A stretch of 33,380 bases of DNA. Source: DATLZM01 sp035559315 (GTDB lineage: Bacteria > Actinomycetota > UBA4738 > HRBIN12). Shown here piece after piece: positions 32,602 through 33,380 of the stretch. Position numbers and translations under genes: made by a program. The stretch's first letter is position 1. Every line of letters starts with the position of its first letter. The DNA is taken from positions 1 to 33,380 of the forward strand of contig DATMBJ010000022.1 in assembly GCA_035559315.1 (NCBI GenBank), in the 5' to 3' direction. A model generated the notes under the pieces. It did not search any database and was not told the origin of the DNA. It saw only the letters and a program-made list of their open reading frames with translations.

Positions 32602-33380
32602 ATGGTCGGCATCGTCATCGTCTCCCACAGCGCGGCGCTGGCCGAGGGCACGGTCGAACTGGCCCGGGCCATGGCGGGGCCCGAGGTGGCCATCGAGGCC
32701 GCCGGCGGGCTCGAGCTCCCCGACCGGCCCGTGGGCACCGACGCGGCCCTGGTCGCGAAGGCGATCGACCGGGCCTGGTCCGACGACGGCGTCCTGGTCC
32801 TGATGGACCTGGGCAGCGCGGTGCTCTCCGCCGAGATGGCCCTCGACCTCCTCCCCGAGGACCGACGGGCCCGCGTCATCCTCTGCGACGCGCCCCTGGT
32901 GGAGGGCGCGGTGGCCGCCGCGGTGAGCGCGAAGCTCGGGCGCCCGCTCGAGGAGGTCGCGCGCGAGGCCCGACGCGGGCTCGCGTCGAAGGTCGCGCAC
33001 CTGGGCGGGGCGGCCGGGGCGGTCGAGGAGGGGGCGGCCGAGGAGGTTACGGTCGAGGGGCCCGAGCAGGAGCTCCGCCTCCTGGTGCGGAACCCGCTCG
33101 GGCTCCACGCCCGGCCCGCGGCCCGGTTCGTCGAGACCGCGGCGCGCTTCCGGGCGGACGTGCGGGTGGAGAACGCCACCGCCGGGCGGGGACCGGCCCC
33201 GGCGCGGAGCCTCACCGCGGTCGCCTCGCTCGGGGTCCGCCGGGGCCACGAGATCGTCGTGCGGGCCCGCGGCCCCGAGGCGCGGGAGGCCCTGGAGGCG
33301 ATCCGACGGCTCGCGGAGGCGGGGTTCGGCGACGAGGCCGAGGGGGTGCTCGGGGCGACCGCCCCGCTCCCGGCGGCGTC
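32602..33380 (+). CDS. dhaM: Multidomain DhaM: EIIA-Man/HPr phosphoryl donor (partial)
   Basis: Phosphoryl donor of the dihydroxyacetone kinase, with 259 residues visible before the right edge. Residues 1-130 are the EIIA-Man-like DhaM domain with the active histidine H9 (IVSHSAALAEG) and VLMDLGSAVLSAEMA. From about 157 to 240 is an HPr-like domain with H169 in NPLGLHARPAA and an ARSLTAVASLGV region matching the HPr regulatory-serine loop. The last residues, EGVLGATAPLP, may start a linker to an Enzyme I-like domain, as in E. coli DhaM, but this lies outside the window. It is the last visible gene of the glp/dha operon. Phosphate comes from PEP through Enzyme I. Confidence 0.93.
   Translation, partial: MVGIVIVSHSAALAEGTVELARAMAGPEVAIEAAGGLELPDRPVGTDAALVAKAIDRAWSDDGVLVLMDLGSAVLSAEMALDLLPEDRRARVILCDAPLVEGAVAAAVSAKLGRPLEEVAREARRGLASKVAHLGGAAGAVEEGAAEEVTVEGPEQELRLLVRNPLGLHARPAARFVETAARFRADVRVENATAGRGPAPARSLTAVASLGVRRGHEIVVRARGPEAREALEAIRRLAEAGFGDEAEGVLGATAPLPAA

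Overview
The window is very GC-rich (third codon positions almost all G or C) and gene-dense. GTG starts are common, neighbouring genes often overlap by four bases (GTGA or ATGA), and several genes appear to be leaderless. An F420-type luciferase-like oxidoreductase, a class III cyclase fused to an AAA ATPase, a type II NADH dehydrogenase and IclR control of glycerol genes all fit a high-GC Actinomycetota, probably an uncultured or deep-branching lineage. Chloroflexota is less likely but not excluded. I see no rRNA, tRNA, insertion sequence, prophage or CRISPR array. No stretch over 300 bases lacks a gene; the longest gaps (about 150-235 bases) hold promoters, repeats and hairpins, listed below.

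Left block (1-5427, minus strand): one operon running leftwards with a zinc-ribbon/adenylyl cyclase/AAA/TPR giant regulator, a luciferase-like oxidoreductase, a small cupin and a prolidase-type amidohydrolase cut by the window edge. Next (5627-9461, plus strand) come a tldD/tldE protease pair and a formate/nitrite channel. Between tldD and tldE sits a 21-bp tandem repeat that can be read as a 41-residue protein of cysteine-bearing heptads, translationally coupled to tldD; this is the most unusual item in the window. A vapBC toxin-antitoxin pair (minus) and a two-CBS-domain protein (plus) follow.

Middle block (10984-22504): an XRE-cupin regulator stands divergent from an operon of an M24 'pita-bread' protein with an altered metal site and the E1 alpha and beta subunits of a 2-oxo acid dehydrogenase. 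A long run of minus-strand genes follows: a 3-hydroxyisobutyrate-dehydrogenase-like enzyme, an SDR-fold protein lacking the catalytic Ser/Tyr/Lys, a bicupin coupled to an ATZ/TRZ-type amidohydrolase, type II NADH dehydrogenase, a HAD hydrolase, a PHP phosphoesterase and an OsmC peroxidase.

Right block (22617-33380): a glycerol/dihydroxyacetone regulon. On the plus strand glpF, dhaK, dhaL, glpK, glpA, glpB, glpC and a multidomain dhaM (cut by the edge) cover glycerol uptake, phosphorylation, oxidation of glycerol 3-phosphate to DHAP by the GlpABC complex, and phosphoenolpyruvate-dependent phosphorylation of dihydroxyacetone. Divergently, a second dhaL paralogue is translationally coupled to an IclR regulator. 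The shared intergenic region carries a clean GTTCGG-N5-CCGAAC palindrome and two opposing promoters. I infer that this DhaL/IclR pair senses DHA or phosphotransfer state and controls the operon.
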